This document shows, one piece after another, positions 20,934 through 31,874 of a DNA stretch of 64,000 nucleotides; positions within the stretch are counted from its first letter, which is position 1; each line of letters starts with the position of its first letter. The stretch covers positions 32,554,254 through 32,618,253 of the forward strand of contig CM053269.1 of NCBI GenBank assembly GCA_028583415.1, in the 5' to 3' direction. A model generated the notes under the pieces. It did not search any database and had not been told where the DNA came from. It saw only the letters and a program-made list of their open reading frames with translations. The stretch comes from Protea cynaroides (lineage: Eukaryota > Streptophyta > Magnoliopsida > Proteales > Proteaceae). The position numbers and the translations under genes are program-made.

Positions 20934-22339
20934 GACGTCCCTTAGCCTCTTTCATTCTTTTAGAACTCAAACTGAAAGAGAAAGAAAGAGAGGAGGAGGA
21001 AGATAAGGAGAATTGAAGAGGAAGACTAAGAGAAGGAATTTCAGAGAGAGCTCTGATTCTTCAGCAAGTTTAAGGTATGAAAACATCCTTTACATTAGTT
21101 GAATGCCTAGAATAAATCATGGAGAAAGTATTGATTCAAAGTAGGATTTCAACCATGAGACCCATTGATGGAAACTCAAAGGAAATCCATGAAGAGTAGG
21201 TTGGAGTAGATAATTATGAAAAATAAGAAATTAAGGCTATAGATCAATCATAGGATGGACCTTAGTGATAGTTCAAGGAATCAAATCATGAAGGGGTTAG
21301 ACTAAGAATGAAAGTCGACCAAACACTCGCGTGGTTGCAGCTATGGTCGACCACACGAGGCACATGTGTAGACCACACGCCCTCGGGAAGTTTTCAGGGA
21401 GGGTGAGGTCACATGTGTGTGGTCGCATGATATGCGACCATACGTATTGACCACACACCCTGTCGTCGTAGAAACTGAGATCACAGGTGCAGCCACACCC
21501 ATGACCACTCAGCTTCTGGAGGTCTGATTGGTTTCTGATGAGACATTTAAACACTGTAATTAATGAATATGAACTCTAACTTAGAATCCATAAATTTATT
21601 AGGTTTTCAAGTGGTCCAAAAGTGATTTACAAAGCTTGGAAGAGGAACAACCAACAATCAAAGGTGAGGGAACAAGACCTAAACTAATTGAATAATAGTA
21701 AACCATTTACTTTATTGAGTCCAATGCCATGATTGATTCTATGCTTGTATGCTTGTAATGTGCATCTCACATGTCATCCAATATTCCTGCTATTACTGTT
21801 CATGCATATTTAATTATATTTATTTATAACATGATGATGATGATGATGCTAGGAATAGGCATGTGAATGTATGTGTGTGGTTGGTGTGTTGGAAAGGAGT
21901 GGAGCATCAGTGGGAGGACGTGGCATGGTGGTCTTTGACCTCATCACCAGACTCTAGCTCTATCTCTACTCAAGTCTTGCCCACTAACATCATCGTATCA
22001 CAATTACCTTAGCAGAACTATTACTTCGTAGGGCATCAGGGGAGGTAGTCTAGGACCGTATGGTCTCTGACTCTGCCGGGGGGTCTTAGCTCTATCTCTA
22101 TGGACGTATTGAGGGATGTTGGGGTGAGGCCTTGGATACACTGTTTGGCATTGGGATTGGTTAGTTGCGAGCCCAGTTTGTAAGCCTTCGCCAATAGGGG
22201 CTTACGTGTTGGTATGGATAGGGCATTAGGGGAAGCATTGGCGGTGTTTGATCCTGACACTTTAGCTATATCTCTATTCCATGGTGAATGCATGTGGGAC
22301 GGAAATGGTGTTTGATCCATTGGGCGAATTCACACACTC

Positions 22340-22636
22340 GTGTATAGAGGTGCGACGACCACCAAACCTTTCTATAGCACATTGCAAACTTATAAACCAG
22401 ACCAAAGATATGAATTGAATGCATGCATATGTTTGTTGCATTGTTTTGTTTGCTCACTGAGCCGTGATGTGTGCTCACCCTTTCGATGTCGAATATTTTT
22501 AGTTCTTGATGCAGGTCCTACTATTGAAGAATATATGAATGCACCGATGCATGGATACATTGCTGCGATGGACGTAGAAGCTGAAGAAGATGCGCATAAT
22601 TCGTCGTGCGAGTGCAACTCATGTGTTTTTTATTAG
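22340..22636 (+). other. LTR-borne sense reading frame in E4
   Basis: 98 codons, homologous to 1090-1371. Conserved core 'YELNACICLLHCFVCSLS' and Cys-rich tail 'NSSCECNSCVF'. This copy is from a diverged LTR subfamily yet is open in the same frame, which is the main argument for looking at it as coding. Function unknown. Confidence 0.35.
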
Positions 22637-22916
22637 CTTAGTTTTTTAGTTATGGGAACATGTAATTGATTATTTTACTTTATTTTATGTCTTGAGGTAT
22701 ATTGGAGATAATTGAATACTTAATTATGGTATCACTGTCAGATACTCAGTTCATTAGTATTAAAGACTTCCGCTATCTTTTATTTACTCTGAATTTTCTT
22801 GTGGGATGTATCTGGTTTAATCGAATTGGCACGGCCTATACGAGATCCTGGTTGAACTGTTGGTCTATGGACGGTTCATCACACCATTCTTTTTGGTTCA
22901 GAATTGCGGTGTGACA

Positions 22917-24022
22917 AGTCTGGGCTGGGTCTCGCTAGACTGGTCGAGGTTGATTGGGTTGGACTGACTTGGGTTGAGCCGGGTCAGGCTGAGTTGTCTT
23001 TCATTCTTTCTTTCTATTATTTTATGTGGCATTTTGGCTTTCACATACACTATGAAAATTTTCAGCGGCCTCTGCCCCAGTTTTTTACTCTCACTTTGAA
23101 GGGGATTGAAAATGGAGCATGTTGGCACTTGAATCGCCTAATTTACATGTCGGATGATTAAGATATAGTGAATTAAAGTTCGATCGATCCAATTTACGAT
23201 AATTCGCCCAATAAATCCTCAATTTATGATAATTTTCAAAAAAGGCCCTTGGAATATTTATGAATATTTCAATCCAACTAAAATTGTGATATCTTCTTTG
23301 TTTGACATCGGAATTGAGCGATTCTAGTCTCATTTCGAAGGTAATTCTACGACCTACGCATACATGTAAGTTACAACTCATGACCTTGCTATGGGGACTG
23401 CCAAAAATGTCCCCGAAATTGCCACTTTAAAACCAAACTTTGAATTGGGGCTCATAACCTCTCCGTATGTATTCCCTTAGGCTCCTAGACACTGGGGAGG
23501 GCACTCTGGTTTGGCTTGGAACACTGTAAAGAGCATGCAGGGACCGATCGACTGTCGAATTTGGGAGAGTTTCACTCACCCCCCCTGTACTTTTTCAAAC
23601 TTTCATTCACTTCCCTTTTCTTGTTCCCCTATACCAGTCATATGTTAGCACCAATAGTGTTGTACCCAATTGGGGTTGCTTGAATAAATTATTTATCTAA
23701 ACTTGCTACTATGCATATATGATAGGTCATCCATGTTTGGGCCCAAGTTCGATATGTTTGTAGACAAGACCGTCTAATCTACTCTATCGATGAACAAAAA
23801 TCATCCCACTTAGGATTTCAACCGCTATGCCTTCATTTTTCCCGATACATTCATTCCAAGTTTGGTATTTCCTCCTCTTCTATGTCTATTGCTAGTTTTT
23901 ACTGTGGGGATGATTTAGATGATGAGCCACAACCTGAACTTCTACATTACTTGGCCTTTGGAGAAAAGAAAGTTCAACACACCTGTGAAAGATACAAATG
24001 ATTGAGCTGAAGACACAAAAGA
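22917..24022. other. Gene-free DNA between E4 and the CACTA-like remnant
   Basis: Opens with a GGTTGA/GGTCAGGCTGAG-like simple stretch to about 23000. The remainder shows no protein similarity, RNA gene or terminal repeat that I can recognise. Confidence 0.6.
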
Positions 24023-24420
24023 CATTACAAAAAACACAATTTTTTGCGGCGGTAATAACCGTCGCTAATATTAGTGAAACCATCGCTATATCGCACAAGT
24101 GACTCTAAAAGTGCCAACACAAATGATTAGCGACAGTTATTGGTACCGCCAGTGTTTCTTATATTTAGAGGCGGTATTTAACGGTGGTTTAATAACTGCC
24201 GCAAAAGAACCAATAGCATCAATTACTTACCGCCTCTAACAGTGTACCAATTTGAATTGTTTTGAGGCGGTTTTGTATACTGCTTCTAATAAGTGTACTT
24301 AGCGACGGTTAGTTTCTACCTCAAAATATGTTCTTAATTAGCAACGGTTCTATAACCCTTGTTAAATTGTGATTGTTTTTACTTTTATCGATGGTTTAAT
24401 TTTCCACCGCTAAAAATATG
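24023..24420. mobile_element. CACTA-like DNA transposon remnant (subterminal repeat array)
   Basis: Starts CATTACAAAAAACAC, one base from the CACTACAAAAAA terminus common in plant CACTA elements. It then holds at least eight imperfect palindromic units of the form GCGGCGGTAATAACCGTCGCTAA / AGCGACGGTTA / GAGGCGGTT...CCGCC, which are typical transposase-binding subterminal repeats. The right terminus is not found, there is no transposase, and no target duplication is visible. It is a fragment or an internally deleted copy. Confidence 0.55.
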
Positions 24421-24904
24421 CTTTTTCAAAAAAAAATATCCCATCAGTGGATTGCCATTACTTGATATTTGCCTTGGATATGTACACTCATCATTCACTT
24501 ATAGTAACAATTAAATAGAGTCATAAAAATAATAACTTAATTTTAAACCATAACTAGCTATAAGAAATGAATTTAACTAACAGAGTGGATTGATCTCACA
24601 CATTGTCATGTTATAACTTCCTAGATTATATTATTATCTGCTAAACTTAATTGCAACATTAAATAAAATGATGAATACAATAGAGCACTATTCTTTACAA
24701 AAGTAACATCCAAATATACTCTTTTATGACCTACTGTTCATTCCAATGGAAAATGCCACTGAGAAAAATCCTTTGTACACCTAAGCTCATTGAACAAGCA
24801 TGAGTGAAATTGAAACCAAGAAAGAAAAAAGATAAAACGAATATAGTTACAAGAAATAATATCAGTTTTGTCTAACTTGAGTAATATGTGCATATAGCTA
24901 ACTT
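24421..24904. other. Gene-free AT-rich stretch
   Basis: No coding similarity or repeat structure recognised. It lies 3' of the transporter fragment and lacks its missing C-terminal exons. Confidence 0.55.
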
Positions 24905-25912
24905 TCATATTACCAGTATTCCTGTCACTGCAAGTAAAGGATATATTGTGGATGCCAAGCCTTGGACCTGATTTACAAAGGCATCTCCAGGCATAAGACT
25001 ACTTGAAAGCAGAGAGAGTAAAGTTACGAGGATTGATAGGTGACAATTACCTTTAGATATAAGGAAATCCCAATCAGTATACAGCCCAAATACCAACCCT
25101 GAAGTAGAAACCTTAAATGAAAGAAACAACACCTCACATCCATTAAAAAGACTTGTGCAATAAAATAAGTTTTCCCAAAGGCATTTTCCATCACTTCCTA
25201 CCAATAGAAGGGGTCTTCTTCCAGCCTTATCCATTAAGGTTGCACTCAATGCAGTTACTACAACCTGCAACATAGGATTGTCCAAATCAATTGCATGGAG
25301 AAAGATGTCTAATTTCCAGGACATCGAGAAAAAGAGAGATGAACACTGAAGGCAAGCATAAGTTATTCACTGAAGCTACCTACTAGCCATCTTGGAGAGT
25401 CTGGAATGAAGAAAAGGCTCAAAAGAAGGATAAAACATGGGATAAGTCTTGCACCAACACTACATGTCAGTCCTTCCTACAATAGGTCCAGTAGAGGTTT
25501 CTTTAATTTTATATTTCACACTAATATAGTACAATATCTCCATGCCCTCAAATGTAACAATATAATAGAATATATAATTAGGCTAAAGTGCTGAATTTTA
25601 CCAGTTAGAGGCAAGGTTCTCCACGTTAGAATTGTCCCTATAATGAAGGAAAGAAACACTCCACAGCAGATCAGTAGCTTCAGATTCAATATAAAGTTCA
25701 TATGATCCTTGATTTTTCCTTGATCAGTAAAATACATACATGTAAGGCTCAAAGGAGATTAAACATAAATGTTTGGAAACATAATTGCACGTAGGTATAT
25801 TTTTATAATTTTAGTTAGCAAAACTGTGCGAGGGTTCTATCAACCTGATTGACTGATGTCAAGCCTCCTCGAAGATTTTTGGGTGCTATTTCAGATATGA
25901 AGACTGGTACCC
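24905..25912 (-). pseudogene. ERD6-like sugar transporter, internal exon fragment
   Basis: The family moves monosaccharides across membranes with 12 helices (major facilitator). Seen as short exons with introns on the minus strand: 25845-25910 'VPVFISEIAPKNLRGGLTSV'; 25602-25677 'LLICCGVFLSFIIGTILTW'; about 25384-25447 'LIPCFILLLSLFFIPDSPRW'; 25202-25264 'VVVTALSATLMDKAGRRPLL'; 25052-25111 'VSTSGLVFGL'; about 24910-25015 'IYPLLAVTGILV'. The signatures PESPRWL-like, D-[KR]-AGRRPLL and VPVFI-EIAPKNLRG fit the ERD6-like group. N-terminal helices, the loop exons after PRWL and the C-terminal half are missing, and the acceptor before the first exon reads CGG. It follows the beta-galactosidase fragment with only about 30 bases between them. 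Not functional. Confidence 0.8.
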
Positions 25913-25944
25913 GTTCCTCCATTTTGAGTTAAAACTTGTAATTA

Positions 25945-28822
25945 AAACATGCAGCATATATTGACAATCAAAGTAGGTTCATCTCCTTCAGGTGCGTTAA
26001 AGTATGACGGCAAATTGCATATTGAGTTAACTAACTCCTGATGCGGATAAACTAAAATGCAACAATGGCTAGGAACCTTATTTCCCCTTGTTTTCCTACC
26101 TTATACCATTTCAGTGGTTGCTGGCTCTGTGTCATTAATGATGAACTCATCCACTCAACAGAAGAACCTCCATGTAGAGAGACGAGATTCATTGCTTCTC
26201 TTTTCAAGCCAACTTATACTAAGAACAAAATGTAAGCTGAAATATACATTCCATTATTGATAAGTGCAGAGAAAGAATTACTGACCTGGTAGGACCATTT
26301 CTGCCAACTTAAGTCCTTTTTCCCCTGGTCAAGACCATGCAGCACAACCGAATCCAAGACTCCAGTGTTATATGTCTCAAAATGCAGTCCAATATTCTTC
26401 AACCACAAGAGATGAGAATATGTAGTAAGAACTAGAAATGATGATAAGCTTTGAGAAAAACCCTAATATCCAAACATGGTTAAATTACTTGACCAGGTCA
26501 ACCTAGAGCCAGTAAAGTCCTTAGGGAGCGAGGGAGGGAATTAGAGATGGATATTTTTCTTATTCGAATGGCCCATGTGATACAGATACTAACCGGTAAT
26601 CCAACAGCTACGCTGAGGAGTTCAGTTTGTTCGGGCACGCAGGTTGTTAATCATTCTGGTAAATCTGAATCTCCTGTTCCTCCTGGACCCGAAGGCAGAC
26701 CCTGTAATAGAGAATAGCAATTTATCGATTTTGTGATCAGAGGGTGACACTATTATTCTTACATTGAGTGAAATCAATCATCAAATATCATCCAGCACAG
26801 TTAATACAAAGGAAAACATACCTGAAATCTGTCCAATAATAAAGACATGTAAAGCATGTCCTGTTGACTGCACAATGAGAGTTGGTTGTCCACCCCCATG
26901 CAAAAACGATTCTTGTGAACCAACTTCAACACTATAAACATGTCAATAAACAATTAGAACTGTTTATAGATAAATGCAAGAAATCTTTCTGAATTTCTGT
27001 AGGATTCAGCTAAGAAATATGGTGGTTAAGAATGGTCGTCTGCCATCTAAGCAGATGATCCCCGGATTGTTCTTATTAATCGGGACTAGGGATCAAGTAC
27101 CACAGTGTAACTTAAGTCGTACTTGAAGTCACTGTTAATAAGCCTCACCTAGTGATGTACCACAAATAATCACTTGTATCCCTGGTTACATTTATTTGCT
27201 CCAAGAGGCCAACAGCAGTCATCACAGAATTGTCGTCAAGTGAAGAAACATCTTCATCATATATTTCCCAGGATAGCAACTCAACCTATTTAAACAACAA
27301 GACGCCATTTCAGCATGTTCTTCAAGGTAATTTTTTGCTAACAAAAAATAATAAGATCATAAACTGATATAGGTTTAGACTGAATATCACCCACACTGCA
27401 CCCAATGCAAGACATAACTGAGTCGATGCAAACTGATTTGAAGCTAATGGTTCCATCCACAAAATGGTTAGCTACACTTACCTTGGTAGTGTTAAGGACT
27501 GCATTTTTACAATCAGGAAGGATGCTGATGGACCAAGGTGGCTGGTTGTATTGCATGTTATTGAACATCACCCCTGCAACAGAATTTGGATCATTGTTTG
27601 TGATAAAAGCTGCACAATTCCAGATGTAGAAGAGAACTCATGAGCCTGGACAAGTCATATCAGTTGATAAGAAGCTGAAATTACCGTGATGAAAAATCCA
27701 ACTGTAAAACAGAGAAGTCAATCTAGAAGAGAACGATCTAACCTGCTGAAAACTTCCTGAAGAGGTAACAATAGGGTCCGATGAAATTAAAGTTCGCTCA
27801 CAAAGCTTAATAGCCCTATGGAGCTCCTTCAAATGTCCATATTTAGGTTGCCTGATCAAGCCATCAAAGTTGAAAAAGGTGAAGCAGTCCATTAGATGTC
27901 CAATCAACCAACATATATCAAATGCCAAAGTGTATAGGTACTATGATCAATTTGCACCAAGAAGACAAGCCCAATTTCCTCACCATATTCATCAATGGGA
28001 GCATGATAGTCATAACTTGTAGTGATAAAAGGGCCTCCAGCAGTGCGTCCAAAGTTGGTTCCTCCATGGTACCGGTGTATCAACATAAGATTTCACAATG
28101 TAGAACTTTCACTTTTACATCATAAATGTTGGGGAACTTGGAGTCAAACCACAAAGAAAGCTAACCATATAGTAATTAATAAAGGAACCTCCGTTTCGAA
28201 TGAAGCGAGCAACTGCAAATGCCAAATCTTGAACCGGTCGGTGGTGGACTGTACCACTGAACTCCGTGTACCTTTAATTTGGACAATCAAAAAAAGAAAA
28301 TGGTGAGATAAGTGCACTTCTACAATTCAAAAACAAATTTCAACGGTTGGCTAGAATTACCAGCCACTCCAAGCCTCAGTCCACATTGTAGGCTTATAAG
28401 GTTTGTTAGGAGTAAAAATATCACAGTAGTAACCATTACATGTGTTTTTCTGTCATCACAATTCAGAGGAAGAGACTTAGAAACTTCTAATTTGCCCATG
28501 AAAGAAAAACTAAAAACAAGGAACAATTTAGAGCATCCTTCTCTTTAACATTTTCCTCATTTCTCTTGCATAGGTTTATGAGGTGAAATAGGATACTGGA
28601 GTAAGTTATTAGTGTACAAATGACAAAATTTAACAAGATCAGGAAATCTACAAGGAAAAGCAATAACTTAATAGTAGCAACACTAGATCTGGCAAGTGAA
28701 ATACATTAGATTTCTTACCAGTGGATCAGGGGCATCCTCTTCCTTGCACCTTACCCACGGGACCCCTGTGCCTAATCCGACAACCATATTTGCAGCCCAA
28801 GACATATAATTATAACCAGCAG
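25945..28822 (-). pseudogene. Beta-galactosidase (GH35) fragment with introns
   Basis: Plant cell-wall beta-galactosidase family. Exons on the minus strand: 28719-28822 'YMSWAANMVVGLGTGVPWVR'; 28361-28449 'TCNGYYCDIFTPNKPYKP'; 28166-28271 'HHRPVQDLAFAVARFIRNGG'; 27984-28071 'YHGGTNFGRTAGGPF'; 27743-27861 'YGHLKELHRAIKLCE'; 27482-27645 'PPWSISILPDCKNAV'; 27149-27285 'LLEQINVTRDTSDYLWYIT'; 26822-26931 'STGHALHVFIIGQISG'; 26594-26701 'GSAFGS'; 26286-26396 'DLSWQKWSYQ'; 26100-26213 'SSVEWM'; about 25960-26014 'YFNAPEGDEPT'. Donors are mostly GT, but acceptors at 28071, 27861 and about 26014 lack AG. One base is missing near 27620, and a deletion near 26630 gives a stop. The first exons and the C-terminal part (including the lectin-like end) are absent. 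This is a middle slice of a gene, not an expressed gene. Confidence 0.88.
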
Positions 28823-28825
28823 CTC

Positions 28826-29000
28826 ACACCTTGATTCAGTGGGTCATAAGCCTATTATCTGGCTGTGGACACCAACATCTGCTTACACCTTGATTCGGTG
28901 GGTCATAAGATTATTATCTGGCTAAGAGCACCAACGTCTTACTTACACCTTGATTCGGGGGGTCATAAGCCTATTATTTGGCTATGAACACCAACAAAGT
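28826..29000. repeat. Tandem repeat, about 3 x 59-60 bp
   Basis: Three units each starting ACACCTTGATTC at 28826, 28885 and 28945, continuing GTGGGTCATAAG and TTATTATCTGGCT. It begins four bases beyond the first surviving exon of the beta-galactosidase fragment. Confidence 0.85.
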
Positions 29001-30398
29001 TCAAACTATGTATCGGACTTGATTCTCGTGAAATCACCGAGATATGTAGGCAGCTTGGGCCTCACCCCAGATTTAGTCCAAAGCCCAAAAACTTGTTGAT
29101 TCAAGAAATGCCATTCAAATCTTGTTTCAAATTTATCAATCTTGGTAGTGCATATGCTTGACTAGTGGCTATGAATACCTATCAAGTTCATAAAACAGCA
29201 CACCCATTTTGAACTATATTTTAGACTTGATTTCCAAGATACCACTTGAATACATAAGCAGTTTGGAATGGACATCCCAAATTCAGCCCATCACCGAGAC
29301 CATGTTGGTTCGGTTCATTTGATTTTCAGAAAGGTCATGACAAATCTGCTTACATTGAACATCTGAGTTGTTTACACCCTACTTATATTAATCATCTACA
29401 TTGATCATGAACTGCTCGAACTACATTTTAGACTTGATTTCCAGGGTAACAATGGAATACGTAGGTAGTTTGCGATCAACATCCCAAATTCAATCTACCA
29501 CCACAACCATGTCGGTCTAGTGTACCTTGGAGCTTCCAATCTATTTGCATTGAACATCTACATTGCTCACAATCGGCATACATCGAACATCGGCGTTCTT
29601 GAAAGTCACAAGACCTGTTATGGTCACTATTCAAGAAGCCTCATCCTACTTTTGGTTACAATTCAGTTTGATTGCCTACAGTTTATGTTGTTACAGTTAC
29701 AATATAGCTTATATAGCATACAATTATAGCATCGGCTTGTCTTGAAGGTTACAAGACCTAAAGAGGAAGCTATTCAAGAGAGCAATAGTGGTAGAACCCC
29801 AACCAAATCCAAAGGTAGGAAAAATGGATCGCTTTATTTTTTTTTGGCCTCAATTGATTCAATCCCAGCCAAAAAGGGGCATCTATAAGTAGCCCATTTT
29901 TGTCATTTCTTTCTTTACTCAAATCGTCCCACATTTCCCCACTGAAGAGCAAGTCCGCGCGGAATCAATGTTTTCTCACTAAAGCAGACATGCACAGAAT
30001 CAACATTTCCAACCCCAGATTTTCTCTTGTATCTAGTATTACATGGAAAGAGGCTACAATTGAATATCTGGACTCAATCTAGAGAAGAAATCCATACAAA
30101 ATCGACCAAAAAAGCGGATTCACGTGGAATCGGCTTTTCTACTAAAAAGCCAACACTCACACGGAATCAACATTTTCAATCTCAGATCTTCTTCCTAAAC
30201 AAATATTACAAGAAAAAAACCAAATTGGAGCATTCAGATTTAACAGTAGGAGAAATATGGACAGAATCCACATTTCCCGCCCAAAACATAAATCCACATG
30301 AAATCGGCATTTCCTACAAAAAGTAGATTCGATCGCAATTGGAATTTTAAGATTTCAGACTTCTCTCGTCAAGTGGGGGACCACATTATAATACCTAG
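29001..30398. other. Gene-free DNA with three diverged dispersed repeats
   Basis: A roughly 90-base motif (ACTTGATTTCC...GAATACRTAGGCAGTTTG...ATCCCAAATTCA) recurs loosely near 29015, 29220 and 29430, each followed by a Tyr/His-codon-poor AT-rich stretch. No protein, RNA gene or transposon end recognised. 29880-30350 repeats phrases such as 'cacggaatcaacattttc' three to four times. Confidence 0.5.
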
Positions 30399-30780
30399 TT
30401 GTCATCCCTATCCCCCATTTGTCATCTAGGGTCATTCCTGCCATTTTAGGGTTACCTGATTCTAATTGTCTAACAATGTCACCCACTGTCTAAATAACAC
30501 CCAGTGTCACCTAATGGTCATCCGTATCCCCCATTTGTCATCTAGGGTCACTTCCTACCATTTTAGGGTTACCCAATGTCTAATTGTCACACAGTGTCAC
30601 CCATTGTCTAAACATCACCCAAGGTCATCAATGTCACCCAGTTGTCATCCCTATCCCCTATTTGTCATCTAAGGTCATTTCCTACCATTTTAGGGTTACC
30701 CAATGTCAAACTGTCAAACAGTGTCATCAAGTATCTAAACGTCACCCAATGTCACCAAGGTCACAAGTGTCACCTCGTGT
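30399..30780. repeat. Tandem repeat, about 3 x 116-127 bp
   Basis: Units start GTCATCC(C/G)TATCCCC at 30401, 30517 and 30644 and share ATTTGTCATCTA, CCATTTTAGGGTTACC and many GTCACCC/TGTC phrases. Open frames here (30466-30672, 30584-30787) are translations of the repeat, not genes. Confidence 0.85.
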
Positions 30781-31874
30781 TACCTAAATGGAACATTCCC
30801 CCTCTAGACCATAAGTAAAAGAGAGAAGAAAAAATGATGAGAAAAAAGGGAAGGAGAGAAAAAAAAAGGAAGCGAATGAGAAAAATGAGAAAGAGAGAGA
30901 GAGGAGGAGAACCAGGGGCAGCTTAAGCTAGCCCCAAAAGAGAGGCCAGCCTAGGCTAGCCTAAGGGAGGAGCCAGCTAGGGGCATCAATTTCTAGCCTG
31001 CACCATGTCCCCCGAACCGGACCGAATGATTAAAACCCAGACCGATACGCACCGTTTACTAAACATGTTGGGCTTATGCCCAGATCGATTATTAATTGGT
31101 TGTTCACGAAGCAAGGGTGTAGTCCGACGTTCGCCTAATCGCACCGACCGATTATGGACTGAAGCCAACACCAACTGCTTAAATGACTATTAACTGCTAA
31201 AGATAAATCCCTAAAGGCTTAATCTCTCATTTAGGACCCCTATTTTTATGTCCTTATGCTAAGGGACATCATTAAAGTATAAAATGACCCCTATTTTTTA
31301 TTTTGAATAGTGCATAATGATAGATCATGTAGTTTTAGTAGACCATGATGATCCATTAACAATTATGCAATTTTCCAACTTGGTGTCCTTCTCCTACCTA
31401 AGGAATATGATTGAATATAACAGTTTAGTAGTTGATGATATATAGGCAATTAATAGGGATGTTCTCATAAACCCTTAATGAGAAATAATTATTCACCAAA
31501 AAAAATTGGGAAGATGATAAGACCGAACAGCATAACCGATTATGGACGGTTGATTTGCATTATTAAGACCAGTTAATAGACCGATTAGCATAAGATCAAT
31601 TATGGACCGAGACTGACCGGACCGAATATGAACGTGTCCATGTCTCGCAAATGAGGACTGATTAATTAAACATGCTAGTCACAGTGCAAGGTATTTAATT
31701 AATGGTGATTGATTAGACCCTATAGAGACCGACTTAAATTGACCGATTGACACCCCTAGAGCTAGCCCAAGCCATGCCACAAGGGGTGCCAAATTTTAGC
31801 CCCCTTTATTGCAACAAGAAAAGAAAAAAATAAAGGAAAAAAGGAAGGAGAAAGATGTTTTTGGAGGTTAGCAA
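30781..31874. other. Gene-free DNA, purine tract and ACCGATTA-rich stretch
   Basis: 30815-30915 is a GA-rich simple stretch. 31000-31180 and 31530-31760 repeat short phrases such as GACCGATTATGGAC and ACCGGACCGAAT. Nothing coding recognised. I cannot assign a family. Confidence 0.5.

Larger units (their letters stand above)
20238..22916 (+). mobile_element. E4: 3' end of a plus-strand chromovirus
   Basis: Contains only the last part of integrase with chromodomain (20238-20527), a polypurine tract and a complete 3' LTR (20580-22916). The rest of the element would lie to the left, beyond E3 and the gap. Its LTR is too different from that of E2 (about 70% in the terminal region by eye) for the two to be ends of one insertion. 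Confidence 0.85.
20580..22916 (+). repeat. E4 3' LTR (2337 bp), complete
   Basis: TGTAAGACC...GTGTGACA. TATA box at 20923-20933 (CTATATATAGG). Two clusters of TGTGGTCGACCACA-type motifs (about 20720-20850 and 21312-21515) flank it. GGTGTTTGATCC cassettes lie at 22242 and 22304. The LTR sense frame at 22340-22636 is open. The flank after 22916 starts 'agtct'; the left end is unavailable, so no target-site duplication can be tested. Confidence 0.9.

Noticed and set aside
10242..22916. E2 5' LTR and E4 3' LTR as the two ends of a single plus-strand element
   Set aside because: The LTRs belong to different subfamilies (different promoter motifs and cassettes, about 70% terminal similarity by eye).
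24905..28822. Functional beta-galactosidase or sugar transporter gene
   Set aside because: Both gene ends missing, lost splice acceptors, a one-base deletion near 27620 and a stop near 26630.
30466..30787. Two overlapping plus-strand frames rich in His/Ser/Val
   Set aside because: Translations of the 116-127 bp tandem repeat.
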